A stretch of 58,880 nucleotides of DNA from contig JBMGUZ010000013.1 in NCBI GenBank assembly GCA_051530055.1, forward strand, positions 1-58,880, in the 5' to 3' direction. Both the position numbers and the translations under genes were made by a program. Numbering within the stretch: the first letter of the stretch is position 1; each line of letters starts with the position of its first letter. A model generated the notes under the pieces. That model saw only the letters and a program-made list of their open reading frames with translations, made no database searches and had not been told where the DNA came from. Positions 1 to 10,928 of the stretch are shown here, piece after piece. Source of the stretch: Neoechinorhynchus agilis. Lineage: Eukaryota > Acanthocephala.

Positions 1-378
1 GATCGCAGGATTCGAAACAGCGGCTATTCTCATGGCCGTGTTTCATTTTCTATCCCAAGGACGACTCCGGATCTTGTGGCTGCAAGTTTCTTCTGTCTTT
101 GGACAAATCTCTTGTAAGTGTCGCCTACTATTGTAAATATTCTTGATCTTTGTCTTAAGTGACCTATCAACAAGTGGGAATCGGATCGTTTGTTTTCTAC
201 GTCAAAGAGAAGGACCATCGATTTTGCTATCCATTTTATTTGGGGATTGCAAGATGCCTTTTTTCGATCTTATCCTTTATATTTTCTCAAACAGCGACAT
301 TTATTCTCGGCACCGAGGTAAAGAAAATATCAGAAGAGTTTTCTGAAACGCTTGTTCCTCCACTGAAATATTTCCTAG

Positions 379-1138
379 ATGAAGAAGCCTTCCAAGTTAA
401 TGAATTAGGCTACCATTCTGGTACAATTGAGACGGATTCTTTTCAGTCGGAGAGGTTGATAGATCCGACAAAATCAGGCATAGGCGATCAACTGTTATAT
501 GATAGAATGTGGTTTTGGAGAAAATTCTCAACTTTCGGACGAATTGACGTCATTGAAACCATATCGATTATATAACGTTATGTGTTTTGATGTTTCGTGC
601 GTGCGCGATATATATTAAAAAAACCTAGATATTCATGTAACCTCAAAAACGTTCCTTTTTCGATCCCTACGTTGTCTGGGATAAGCGTGATCATCATACC
701 CACGCCTTTGCCGCATTAGTCAATTCTCTTATCTCGCAAAACCGCTCTACCATCTTTGGCCCGACCCCTCGATTGCAATGGGCTCTTTGTTAAATCTAAT
801 AGAATTTGCGATGAAGGCCTCCATGGTTCTCGCCTCTTCTATGAAGAAGCCTTCCAAGTTAATGAATTAGGCTACCATTCTGGTACAATTGAGACGGATT
901 CTTATCAGTCGGAGAGGTTGATAGATCCGACAAAATCAGGCATAGGCGATCCACTGTTATATGATAGAATGTGGTTTTGGAGAAAATTCTAAACTTTCGG
1001 ACGAATTGACGTCATTGAAACCATATCGATTATATAACGTTATGTTTTTTGATGTTTCGTGCGTGCGCGATATATATTAAAAAATTCTTGTCAGGAAGCC
1101 AAAGCATGACAGATAGAATGTGGTTTTGGAGAAAATTC
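379..1138. repeat. 457-bp tandem repeat array, left copy
   Basis: A unit of about 457 bp is present here as a partial copy (379-640), a nearly full copy (641-1080) and a short remnant (about 1110-1138). The same unit recurs at 4891-5702, where two successive starts (4891 and 5348) give the period. Both arrays break off at the same point in the unit and run into the same downstream block. Short ORFs inside are not conserved between copies and look incidental. I do not recognise the unit. Bases 1-378 to its left are single-copy in this window and show no recognisable gene. Confidence 0.75.
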
Positions 1139-1993
1139 TCAACTTTCGCTATCTCCTAATTAACCAAAATTAATTCTAGGAATTTGATCCGCACAACAAG
1201 AATATAAAAATATAAGCCAAAATGTTGCATACAGCCGATAGTTTTGACAAATTTTGATCGAATTCATGAAGATTCGCGTGTGATAACGCTGGAATCATCC
1301 TCGTAGAGAAATAAATTTTATGGACCAACTAGAAATAATCAATTCATTGGGCAAATAAAACCTAATGAGTTCTATAGACCAGCCGATGAGCAGCATTTTG
1401 GATTTAAAGAGGTTAAGGACAACCGCTTATAACATATCAGCCGTGATAAATGGCCAGACGCTACGAGGTTGTTTACACTTCTACGAGCTGATCGAACTCT
1501 AACAGGAGATGAAAATTTATGCACTGATGGTTTTACAGCCTATATATTCTATGCAGGATTCTCACATATCATTAAGAATTTAGTTCAAAGCCCAGAATGT
1601 GACTGAGCGTTATTGGAAGTACATACTGTATACAATAACCTTGGATTTTACAGAATCCCAATTCCATCAATATTCAATGACTGGTTTTCAGCAATTGGAA
1701 CCTTTACAGGCAAGAATAATGGAAGGATTTACCGCCCAGCCATCCCATTAATACCAACCGAAGGGCCACACTTTTCGAACTACTTTTATAGTCAAGAAAC
1801 AGCGCCCATCTTTCCAAACTTCAGAGCGTTATTTGCAAAAGCCGTTCTACTTTCAAGCGATACGACTTTTACGTTTACAGCAGCGCACCGAAGCAATGCG
1901 AGCCGTCGTCCCGGTATTTGCATCATTAGCAGCAGCTGTCCTCAACAGAGCAGCATTCCCTGCCTGTCAATAACTGAGAAGATATTTACAATT
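1139..1993. repeat. Duplicated block A, left copy
   Basis: This block is nearly identical to 5703-6416, apart from about 140 bp (near 1718-1858) present only here. In the right copy the sequence continues into the totivirus-like fossil; here it is interrupted by the PLE. It is probably a duplicated piece of the same fossil or of its flank. I could not identify a protein from the block itself. Confidence 0.7.
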
Positions 1994-2070
1994 TCATATA
2001 TCATTGTCTTCGGGGTGAATTTGATTGTGCGTTGGCGAATCCTGCCCCCGGTGCTTTCGTTACTCATTTA

Positions 2071-2116
2071 TATTCGAAATATTTCACAAGGTTTTCCTTG
2101 CCTCTTCAGTCGATAT
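2071..2116 (-). ncRNA. Minimal hammerhead ribozyme motif, PLE 1 left arm
   Basis: Read on the minus strand this has the core CUGAAGA, a 6-bp stem II (GCAAGG / CCUUGU with loop AAAA), GAA, the self-complementary AUAU in place of stem III, a U at the cleavage position, and stem I made by UCGA on each side. This is the short 'minimalist' type I hammerhead reported for metazoan PLEs, which is thought to act as a dimer. Activity is inferred only. Confidence 0.65.
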
Positions 2117-2228
2117 CTAAAATGGAGGATATGGACATCATGCACAGCCGGTCACGTCTGGGTGTCGCGGATCTGAGCTACACCCAGACGTGACCGGCTG
2201 TGCATGATGTCCATATCCTCCATTTTAG

Positions 2229-2275
2229 ATATCGACTGAAGAGGCAAGGAAAACCTTGTGAAGTATTTCGAATAT
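2229..2275 (+). ncRNA. Hammerhead motif, PLE 1 inner arm, core base changed
   Basis: Same layout as the other two copies, with CUGAAGA at 2236-2242, but the base after GAA is G instead of A. That removes the expected A-U pair next to the cleavage site, so this copy is probably impaired. It overlaps the region just before the ORF start. Confidence 0.55.
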
Positions 2276-2277
2276 AA

Positions 2278-4758
2278 ATGAGTAACGAAAGCACCGGGGG
2301 CAGGATTCGCCAACGCACAATCAAATTCACCCCGAAGACAATGATATATGACATTAAAAAACAGTATGGCGATAACTGTACGAAGGGCATTAGCCACCTG
2401 TTAAAAATGGAGATTAGGCTTCTTAGCATCAAGCAAGGCCTTAAATTCATGCAGACATGTAGGGACGAGAACTTAACACCGATGTGTGTCCGACTAAAAT
2501 CAGGCATAATTGGATTCCATGGATCATCACTGCAGCGCTCCTTTGAAAGACAATTATTGAACTTCGCCATTGTAGAGATGAGGAAACGAATATGTCACAT
2601 TAAGAACGATTCCATGAGCACATGGGAATATCTTACACGCACTCTTGACTATGACGATATTATGTGGCTAAATGGATACGTTAATGAGCGAATAAATGCC
2701 CAAACACTGGAGATTAAGAAACGACATAGCAAGAAGTTGGATCGACTGCGACCAAACATCCCTAAGGTAGATACATATTTTCTCAACAAGTCCAAACGAA
2801 TTTTTACGGAAGAGGAAGATGCCTTATTGAGCAAAGGTCCTGATTACATTGTTAAACGGCGAATATGTGAAACCCAGATTAGATGTGACACCGAGCTACT
2901 CATACATACCGCTCCAAACGTAACCTGTGAAGCAGCAGAATATGATATGATCGCGAGGGCCGGGAACAAGGGTATCTGTAATCCGGAATGCACAGTAATC
3001 AAACAACTTAAGAATGACCAGACAGTTACAATCCTTAAATCTGACAAAGGACGTGCCCTAGTTGCAGTAGATACTGAAGAGTATAAAGATGCGGCCCACA
3101 GTCTGCTGGACTCTGGCAAGTTCGTCAAACTCAGTGCCAATCCAACAGAAAAACGGGAGACACAACTAAATGCATTATTGAGGACTCTACGGAAAAATAA
3201 CTCGATCACTGAGCACTTTTACCAACAGACGAGGTCTTCCACAGCCAGGGCTTCCTTCTTGTATCTTTCCCCAAAAATACACAAACCAACGATACAATAC
3301 CGACCAATAATAGCCAGTTACAATGCCTTCAATCATCGTTTGGCCCGAAAAATCAATGCACTAATAAGAAGCGTCATGCCGAACACTCCGTCCTACATAG
3401 CTGACGGTCCTTCCTTTGCAACTCGAATGCGACTGGAAAAGTATGAACAGTGCAAATTCTTCACGGCCGACGTAACGTCCTTATTTACCAACATCCCACT
3501 TCAGGAGACAATTTCCATAGCAGCTGAACTTCTACACAATCAATGCGAAGAACCGCGCCTGGATAATAAAACGTGGACAACTCTACTGCAGTGGTGCACA
3601 TGCAAGACCGTTTTTGAATTCGATCAAGTTTTCTATGAACAACGCGACGGAGTTGCAATGGGTTCACCTCTGACACCCACTCTAGCTGATCTCTACATGA
3701 GAAGATGGGAAAACAACTTCATGAAGAAGCAACCCAACATCAAAAAGTGGTATCGCTATGTTGACGACGTGTTCATAGTCACTGATGATGAAACGAGCAT
3801 GAGAGACCTAAGCATTCCACTCAACATGCAGGATCCAAACATCCAGTGGTCAATGACTCAGGAAGATGAAGAGGGGGCTATCTCCTTTTTGGACGTAATG
3901 ATAAAACACGATGATAAAGGCAACATCAAAACACAGCTCTACCGCAAGCCAGGTATACCATGGGGTCCACCTCACTGGTCGAGCCACCAACCGTTCCACT
4001 ATAAAATAACAGCGGCAACGTCCTACTTCAAGAGGGCCAGGATGATTTCTTCAGAAAGCAGGGATTGGGAAGAAGAAAAACAAAGTATCACAAAAGTTCT
4101 CAGATCACGAGGCTTCCCTGAATATGCCATCAAAATCAGCCTGAAAAAGGCAACACATAGCGGGCATCGCAAGAAGAAGGATACCGCAAACATCTCCCCC
4201 AAATACGCTGGCTTCAACCACATAAGTGACAATGCGACCGGAAAACTGAGGCGCCTGAACTACCTCGTTCCAAATCTCTTTATCTACAACAAACGGGGCG
4301 CATCCATTGCGGGCATTCTCAAGAGGAAACCCAGTCAAGAGGCAAAATCAGGGATATACAAAATCCCATGTGCAGAATGCCCAAAGGTCTACATTGGACA
4401 AACCATGCAAGGGATCGGAAAGCGGATCTCGCAGCACAAACAAGCATGCAGGACATTCGACAAATCCTCTGCCATATCGAACCACCAGCAAACAATCCAG
4501 CACAGGGTAGATTTCGAAAAGGCGGCATTCCTAACCAGGGAACCGAATCTGAGGAGAAGACTGATTCTGGAGGCCATTCACATCCGAGGAAATTCGACGA
4601 TGGAAGGCAACAAATCTAACCATACGCTGGTGCTACCAATGTTGCGTAGCATGACGGGCAAATTAGTCGGCAACAAACCGCAAGAGGTGTGCGCGGATGG
4701 AACTCCCCACACTTCGGGTATTAGCAAACCCGCGGATCTGAGCTACACCCAGACGTGA
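2278..4758 (+). CDS. PLE reverse transcriptase with GIY-YIG endonuclease
   Basis: One open frame of 826 residues. An N-terminal region precedes a reverse transcriptase of the Penelope/telomerase-like type. Motifs are DKGRALVAV near residue 260, PKIHKP then YRPII near 335-350, DVTSLFTNIP at 398, GVAMGSPLTP near 460, and the catalytic YVDD at about 494-497. The C-terminal GIY-YIG nuclease has GIY at 692 and YIG at 705-707, followed by KRISQHK and an H/E-containing tail. Both domains have the expected key residues, so the protein could be active in target-primed reverse transcription. The start ATG at 2278 lies inside the terminal repeat, and the last codons run into the right repeat. An upstream in-frame start was not found. 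Confidence 0.92.
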   Translation: MSNESTGGRIRQRTIKFTPKTMIYDIKKQYGDNCTKGISHLLKMEIRLLSIKQGLKFMQTCRDENLTPMCVRLKSGIIGFHGSSLQRSFERQLLNFAIVEMRKRICHIKNDSMSTWEYLTRTLDYDDIMWLNGYVNERINAQTLEIKKRHSKKLDRLRPNIPKVDTYFLNKSKRIFTEEEDALLSKGPDYIVKRRICETQIRCDTELLIHTAPNVTCEAAEYDMIARAGNKGICNPECTVIKQLKNDQTVTILKSDKGRALVAVDTEEYKDAAHSLLDSGKFVKLSANPTEKRETQLNALLRTLRKNNSITEHFYQQTRSSTARASFLYLSPKIHKPTIQYRPIIASYNAFNHRLARKINALIRSVMPNTPSYIADGPSFATRMRLEKYEQCKFFTADVTSLFTNIPLQETISIAAELLHNQCEEPRLDNKTWTTLLQWCTCKTVFEFDQVFYEQRDGVAMGSPLTPTLADLYMRRWENNFMKKQPNIKKWYRYVDDVFIVTDDETSMRDLSIPLNMQDPNIQWSMTQEDEEGAISFLDVMIKHDDKGNIKTQLYRKPGIPWGPPHWSSHQPFHYKITAATSYFKRARMISSESRDWEEEKQSITKVLRSRGFPEYAIKISLKKATHSGHRKKKDTANISPKYAGFNHISDNATGKLRRLNYLVPNLFIYNKRGASIAGILKRKPSQEAKSGIYKIPCAECPKVYIGQTMQGIGKRISQHKQACRTFDKSSAISNHQQTIQHRVDFEKAAFLTREPNLRRRLILEAIHIRGNSTMEGNKSNHTLVLPMLRSMTGKLVGNKPQEVCADGTPHTSGISKPADLSYTQT

Positions 4759-4793
4759 CCGGCTGTGCATGATGTCCATATCCTCCATTTTAG

Positions 4794-4840
4794 ATATCGA
4801 CTGAAGAGGCAAGGAAAACCTTGTGAAATATTTCGAATAT
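4794..4840 (+). ncRNA. Hammerhead motif, PLE 1 right repeat
   Basis: CUGAAGA lies at 4801-4807, stem II at 4809-4824 (GCAAGG, AAAA, CCUUGU), then GAA, AUAU and a U before UCGA. The core is intact. Bases 4806-4833 are identical to a monomer of the satellite at 29.05-31.9 kb. Confidence 0.65.
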
Positions 4841-4887
4841 AAATGAGTAACGAAAGCACCGGGGGCAGGATTCGCCAACGCACAATG

Positions 4888-5702
4888 TAACCTCAAAAAC
4901 GTTCCTTTTTCGATCCCTACGTTGTCTGGGATAAGCGTGATCATCATACCCACGCCTTTGCCGCATGTGTCAATTCTCCTATCGCGCAAAACCGCTCTAC
5001 CATCTTTGGCCCGACCCCTCGATTGCAATGGGCTATTTGTTAAATCTAATAGAATTTGCGATGAAGGCCTCCATGGTTCTCGCCTCTTCTATGAAGAAGC
5101 CTTCCAAGTTAATGAATTAGGCTACCATTCTGGTACAATTGAGACGGATTCTTTTCAGTCAGAGAGGTTGATAGATCCGACAAAATCAGGCATAGGCGAT
5201 CCACTGTAATATGATAGAATGTGGTTTTGGAGAAAATTCTCAACTTTCGGACGAATTGACGTCATTGAAACCATATCGATTATATAACGTTATGTTTTTT
5301 GATGTTTCGTGCGCGTTATATATTAAAAAACCTAGATATTCATGTAACCTCAAAAACGTTCCTTTTTCGATCCCTACGTTGTCTGGGATAAGCGTGATCA
5401 TCATACCCACACGCCTTTGCCGCATGTGTCAATTCTCTTATCGCGCAAAACCGCTCTACCATCTTTGGCCCGACCCCTCGGTTGCAATGGGCTCTTTGTT
5501 AAATCTAATAGAATTTGCGATGAAGGCCTCCATGGTTCTCGCCTCTTCTATGAAGAAGCCTTCCAAGTTAATGAATTAGACTACCATTCTGGTACAATTG
5601 AGACGGATTCTTTTCAGTCGGAGAGGTTGATAGATCCGACAAAATCAGGCATAGGCGATCCACTGTTATATGATAGAATGTGGTTTTGGAGAAAATTCTC
5701 AA
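4888..5702. repeat. 457-bp tandem repeat array, right copy
   Basis: Two copies begin at 4891 and 5348. The second ends at the same point as the left array and is followed by block A again. The array begins directly at the right end of the PLE. Confidence 0.75.
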
Positions 5703-8040
5703 CTTTCGCTATCTCCTAATTAACCAAAATTAATTCTAGGAATTTGATCCGCACAACAAGAATATAATAATATAAGCCAAAATGTTGCATACAGCCGATA
5801 GTTTTGACAAATTTTGATCGAATTCATGAAGATTCGCGTGTGGTAACGCTGGAATCATCCTCGTAGAGAAATAAATTTTATGGACCAACTAGAAATAATC
5901 AATTCATTGGGCAAATAAAACCTAATGAGTTCTATAGACCAGCCGATGAGCAGCATTTCGGATTTAAAGAGGTTAAGGACAACCGCTTATAACATATCAG
6001 CCGTGATAAAAGGCCAGACGCTACGAGGTTGTTTACACTTCTACGAGCTGATCGAACTCTAACAGGAGATGAAAATTTATGCACTGATGGTTTTACAGCC
6101 TATATATTCTATGCAGGATTCTCACATATCATTAAGAATTTAGTTCAAAGCCCAGAATGTGACTGAGCGTTATTGGAAGTACATACTGTATTCAATAACC
6201 TTGGATTTTACAGAATCCCAATTCCATCAATATTCAATGACTGGTTTTCAGCAATTGGAACCTTTACAAGCAAGAATAATGATACGACTTTTACGTTTAC
6301 AGCAGCGCACCGAAGCAATGCGAGCCGTCGTCCCGGTATTTGCATCATTAGCAGCAGCTGTCCTCAACAGAGCAGCATTCTCTGCCTGTCAATAACTGAG
6401 AAGATATTTACAATTGGATATCAACTTGTTGACCTTTCTACTCGAAGTCACCCATCATTCGCCGAATGGATCATTTTAATTTCCATATAAAATCGATTTT
6501 ATACGCAAAAAGCTGAATGCAAGAAAACGAGAAGTTCTGGTATAAAATAGACGACAAAGTTCCGAGCCCTGAGAATCGAGCTTTGTATTAAAAGATGCAA
6601 ACGAACGTGTTTCGGTGATTATTCCCAAATATCAAAACAGTGATAAATAGCTTTCAGCATAGAAAAGTGTATGGCTTCCTGTGTATCCGAATGCTTTAAA
6701 TGGCTAAAAAAAGACGACAACTTCACTATTCAGCAAAATGGTCAATACTAAAGAAATGCCCTTTAATTACAGAAGTTTTGATATATTTCCAAGTAAACTT
6801 TTAGCAGTCCTTAGTATGATTTTTGTTAAGACCATAGACAATCATCGCTGATAATCGATTAATGAATTAACAATCAAACGCTGCAAAAGTTGTCACCAAA
6901 GCATTTCTTGATCTTATACGGAAATTATGAAATGAAACTAAAACTCTTCCTTACGAAAATATATTCCTAGAAAGTAGCATTAATAACGAAATTTTACCAG
7001 TAGACACTTCACGGAATAACACCACCATGGCCAAGAGATTTACGAAGGTTTCGAAAAACTATAATTTGTATATTATGAACGATTGGAGTTATTCGTTCGA
7101 TGACAAATGTTACGGAATGCGCCGTGTTCAATTCAACAAAGTCGAAGAGTTACATAGCAAAAGGACGAAGTTCAGAGAGTTAAATTTTATCTGTAATGAG
7201 GGCCTTGCAATACGGCTCTGGTTTAGAAACCATAATCTAAGGAAAAGAGGTGACGGCTGGGCAGAAAGTGTATTTCGAAAACTTACCAACCTCTATCGTG
7301 ATGGATTTGTTAATAGGAGATCGAAGACCAGTTAGAAATTCGAGCTGAACAAGGCCCGGGCAATCTATGGGACAAGGTCCGTAGATTCTTTGATAATGGT
7401 CTATGTTATCCATTAGTTAGAGCGAAATCTTGATAAGTTGAGTTGGGTCCAACATGTGAATTCTCCGCCTCCCTCCGAGCAAAGGCACTATGACAGATTA
7501 CAGGCAACAACGGACGGATTGACATTTGGGCTAATGCTCGACTACTCCGATTTCAATGTCCAGCATACGATAGAGAAATCCAAGCTCAAGTCACTTTAAC
7601 TATTGCCACTGTAGCGAAACTCTATTATGGTTGGGCCAAACATATTGGAAATGATGGCTGTGGGCATTACGTTCAAAAACTCCAGAAACTCCTGATGCTC
7701 TAGAGTGGATACTCAATTAAAGAAGACGTGGAATAGATAGAAAATTGCATCGGCAACTGTCTTCTGAGCGATGGAAGCTTTGAGACCAGTGCAAATGAAG
7801 GATGTCATGATCATCAAAGTGCCCATTACGGAAACGATCTCCATCTGATTGGCTACTCTCGCAACCAATCACAGAAGCGCGTTTGATCGCTATCTTTTAA
7901 TGGTTGACGATTTATTAATGATAGCAATGTTGATCGGTCATCGACTTACAGTCAATTTCCGTAACTCCCTGCAACTCTTTAACATTCCAGAGGTGAAATC
8001 GAGACAAAGAACGATGATCATTCAACTTTAAATGCCACTC
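5703..8040 (+). other. Endogenous totivirus-like dsRNA virus fossil (RdRp region)
   Basis: The plus strand carries the remains of a viral RNA-dependent RNA polymerase. Recognisable parts are a basic pre-motif stretch containing RAIYGT (about 7350-7375) and a motif A-like LDYSDFN followed by QHT (about 7533-7570). Both are typical of totiviruses and giardia-/myonecrosis-like relatives. An open stretch at 7027-7335 lies just upstream and probably belongs to the same polymerase. The left part (5703-6416) is duplicated at 1139-1993. The copy is broken in several places and looks old. There is no sign of reverse-transcribing virus genes of its own, so it was presumably captured by a resident retroelement. 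Confidence 0.6.
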
Positions 8041-8604
8041 ACCTAAAGGTTGAGGAATCAATACAGTATTTAAAGTAGGAGTTAGATTACTATCATCACT
8101 CTTTGAACAGCACAGTTCAAGTTTCGGGAAACTTGACTACAATTTCAACCTCAATCTAATGTCTCAGGACATAAAACAATTCTTGAATTTTGTGACAGCC
8201 AAGCATTGTTTTCTGGGTGGCGAGAAACTGTGTTTTTAGGTTGGAGAAACAACGTTTCCAACAATTTCAAGAAAAATTACATACATTGAGGCGCAGAGAA
8301 GTCCGTGCTCGATACGAACGTAGTAGAAATCAAGTATCCGCTCCAAAATCGCTCAATTGATCAGAGAACAAAAAAGAACGACGCAAGGAACACGAGCGCG
8401 ACATCCACAGAAAACGGACGGCGATTTGGAAAGTACGAAAAAACCAGGCGAATTCTGACTAAAACTGGACATCATGAAACGCCGGAAACACGTCCAAGAG
8501 TTTTATTCCTCCAGATCTACCATTCTTTCGTGTCTGCTCTCATTGTGTACGCTCGCTGCTTTACTTGAAGTGTGCGAACACCCTCACAAAACAAGAATTG
8601 ATGG
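8041..8604. other. No recognisable gene
   Basis: A short plus-strand open frame (about 8305-8568) has no recognisable domain and no splice context that I trust. The stretch may be the decayed right flank of the virus fossil. Confidence 0.4.
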
Positions 8605-9215
8605 CTAGTCAGGTTGTAACCACTGGTGGCGGTGGTGGGATGCTCGACAAAATAATTCTTGTCGTTTCTGGCTAAGCTTCTTCAATAAATTAACGCGTTC
8701 TTCTTTGAGGCCACAAAGATCTTTTCCCATTTCTTGGAGATCATCAACAAAACTTGCAACTTTATTTTCATGAATCTTTATAAGATTTAAAACGGGACTT
8801 ATTAAATTTTTCGATAAGTTGTTTTTATAGGATTTGTCTTCGAAAGATGACATTAATTTCTCTTCTTCTTCGGAATAAATCTCTTTCATTATTTTGTTCC
8901 TCTCCTCGAATTCCTTCAATTTCTTTTCTTGTGCCTTAAATCGCTCGTCTATTTTCGTCCTATCGTCATTATCCACTCGCTTCTCAAATCGATTCGGGAA
9001 TCTTGGTTATGTTCTGTAAAAATCTTTCTCAGTCAGCATCTAAAATTAAAATGACAAATTTTGTGATCTATAATTTTCACAACACGTTTCTTTGTTGGAA
9101 TAGAAGAAGTTCGTGACTTTAAGACATGAATGAAATTATTATTTCAACATTGCAGTGGCACGTTTCACATTTCTATATGAATTTGGCAGCAATCAAAAAA
9201 AATTGACCTCCTTGG
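8605..9215 (-). pseudogene. Partial duplicate of the coiled-coil gene
   Basis: About 560 bp (roughly 8650-9210) is a close copy of 10083-10640. It includes the first coding part of the coiled-coil gene and the noncoding sequence upstream of its start. The copied frame matches down to the QKRQELF stretch and then ends in unrelated residues, so the rest of the protein is missing. This is a local segmental duplication with the same orientation as its source, most likely a pseudogene. Confidence 0.65.
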
Positions 9216-9500
9216 AATAGGGTTAGAAGCGACAAAAATATCTGGAACTCTTGGGCTATCTCTGGCCTTGTGTTCTATTCCAGAGGGAGACCGCCTGAAC
9301 AACGCCTGAAATTCCAAAGTACCTTTCTCAACGCCCTAGCCAAGCTACCTTACCCTTGTGGAAAGTTCCCTCACTGGGCCGCGGAAAAAATGAACAAATG
9401 AATCGACATTTCCAAGGACGACTTAGGCTGTACGTCCTAACAATCTCCACAGTTCATTATGCTACGTGGTTCGTTTTCGAATAAATCGATTATTATTATT
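9216..9500 (+). mobile_element. Possible LINE 3' end with TTA-repeat tail
   Basis: The sequence is richer in G and C than its surroundings. Read on the plus strand it gives a short C-terminal-like coding tail (for example LNALAKLPYPCG), and it ends in a run of TTA repeats after AATAAA. That is how many non-LTR retrotransposons end. The family is not identified and the call rests mainly on the tail. Confidence 0.3.
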
Positions 9501-9562
9501 ATCTGCATTTCGAACAATTTATTATCCTATCGTTAAACGGAATTAAATGTTTTTCTACATCT

Positions 9563-10469
9563 TTATTCGAAGTGATACTTCAATAAGCAATTTCTTTCCC
9601 TTAAGACTTCAATCTTTCGACTGTATCTTTCGATTTGTTGATCATAAATTTCATTAATCCGCTCGATCTCATTGGAAATTGCAGTATTGGCGTAATTTTG
9701 ATACTTGCTAATCTCTGATCTATAAACTTTGTGTGCGTCTTCTTCTGATTTTTTCATTTTCTCCGTCAAACTTTTCTTTAGCTCATTTTGTTCTTTGAGA
9801 AGTCTTTGTTGAGTAACTTGCTGATCAACACACTGTCGTTTCATATCTTCGAGACTGTCATTTTCCCGAGCGATGGCGGCTTTATATTCATTTAGTTTTA
9901 AGAGCATCAGCTGACAATTTCTAAAATCGGAAAAATCTTTCTATAAAAGGAAATTCGAAAAAGATTTTTCGAATACGAATTTTCTCTAATTTGGATTTAT
10001 TGTGCTGATTTTCCTCTTCAAGAAGTTTCTGATCAACAAATTGATCTTGCTTTATTGAAAAATTTGAAGTATCATTCGTAAATAATTCTTGTCGTTTCTG
10101 GCTAAGCTTCTTCAATAAATTATCGCGTTCGTCGTTGAGGCCACAAAGATCTTTTCCCTTTTCTTGGAGATCATCAACAAAACATGCAACTTTATTTTCA
10201 TGAATCTTTATAAGATTTAAAACGGGACTTAGGAAATTTTTCGATAAGTTGTTTTTATAGGATTTGTCTTCAAAAGATGACATTAATTTCTCTTCTACTT
10301 CGGAATAAATCTCTTTCATTATTTTGTTCCTCTCCTCGAATTCCTTCAGTTTCTTTTCTAGTGCTATAAATCGCTCGTCTATTTTCGTCCTATCGTCATT
10401 ATCCACTCGCTTCTCAAATCGATTCGAGAATCTTCGCGATGTTCTGTGGAAGTCGTTCTCAGTCAGCAT
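9563..10469 (-). CDS. Coiled-coil protein of unknown function
   Basis: Two coding segments on the minus strand look like parts of one gene. The first (about 9975-10469) starts with MLTENDFHRT and encodes about 165 residues rich in K, E and L in heptad-like spacing. The second (9563-9907 and a little upstream) encodes about 115 more residues of the same character, ending LLKYHFE. A likely intron of about 60 bp separates them (GT near 9972, TTTTAG near 9916), but the frames on either side do not join cleanly with that pair of sites. Either another splice site is used or the copy is damaged. A TTTTAG directly before the ATG suggests an upstream noncoding exon. No enzymatic motif is visible. The 5' part is duplicated at 8605-9215. 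Confidence 0.5.
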
Positions 10470-10928
10470 CTAAAATTAAAATGGTAAATTTTGTTATCTA
10501 TAATTTTTACAACACGTTTCTTTGATGGAATAGAAGAAGTTCGTGACTTTAAGACAGCAACGAAATTATTATTTCAACATTGCAGTGGCACGTTTCGCAT
10601 TTCTATATGAATTTTGCACCAATCGAAAAAAATTTGACCTTAAAAATTAATTTGGTTTGTGGAACAAGTGAATTTTTGTTGTCCAATTTTTTTTGTTCAA
10701 TTTTACCGGAAATTGTTTCCAAAAATAGAAATAACTCTTATTTAGGCGGATTTCTTGTAATATTCAAAAATTCGAAGCCTGGAGTTTTTTCATATAACTT
10801 TTGTACTATTTTTTATTTTTACTTTTCTTTTGGGTTTTTTTCGCTGAACCTGCTCATTTCGATAAAATTGTTTATTTGGAACCAGCGATATGCGAGCAGT
10901 TGAAAATTATTTAAAAGGCTTTTAATGC

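Larger units (their letters stand above)
1994..2349. repeat. Inverted terminal arms of PLE 1
   Basis: The arms 1994-2164 and 2179-2349 are reverse complements around a 14-bp centre. They are two copies of the PLE pseudo-LTR in opposite orientation, a known PLE arrangement. One difference is visible, within the ribozyme motif (GAAA on the left arm against GAAG on the right arm). Confidence 0.9.
1994..4887 (+). mobile_element. Penelope-like element 1, looks whole
   Basis: The element has the end structure typical of PLEs. At the left is a pair of inverted arms of about 170 bp (1994-2164 and 2179-2349) that differ at only about one base. At the right is a direct copy of the same sequence (4735-4887). 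Between them lies one uninterrupted ORF with reverse transcriptase and GIY-YIG domains. Each terminal copy carries a hammerhead-ribozyme motif. The near identity of the arms and the open frame suggest recent insertion. The left flank ends in block A and the right flank starts in a 457-bp repeat, so the element sits at the junction of a larger tandem duplication. Confidence 0.9.

Noticed and set aside
1-378. Possible gene at the left edge
   Set aside because: A frame at 159-575 runs from single-copy sequence into the 457-bp repeat; the repeat copies do not conserve it and no domain was recognised.
1994-4887. LTR retrotransposon, because of terminal repeats
   Set aside because: The repeats include an inverted pair, and the enzyme is a Penelope-type reverse transcriptase with a GIY-YIG nuclease; no gag, protease, RNase H or integrase is seen.
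10580-10903. Plus-strand 107-codon frame
   Set aside because: It overlaps the upstream region of the coiled-coil gene, is rich in Phe and Leu as AT-rich noncoding sequence tends to be, and is not conserved in the duplicate at 9.1-9.2 kb.
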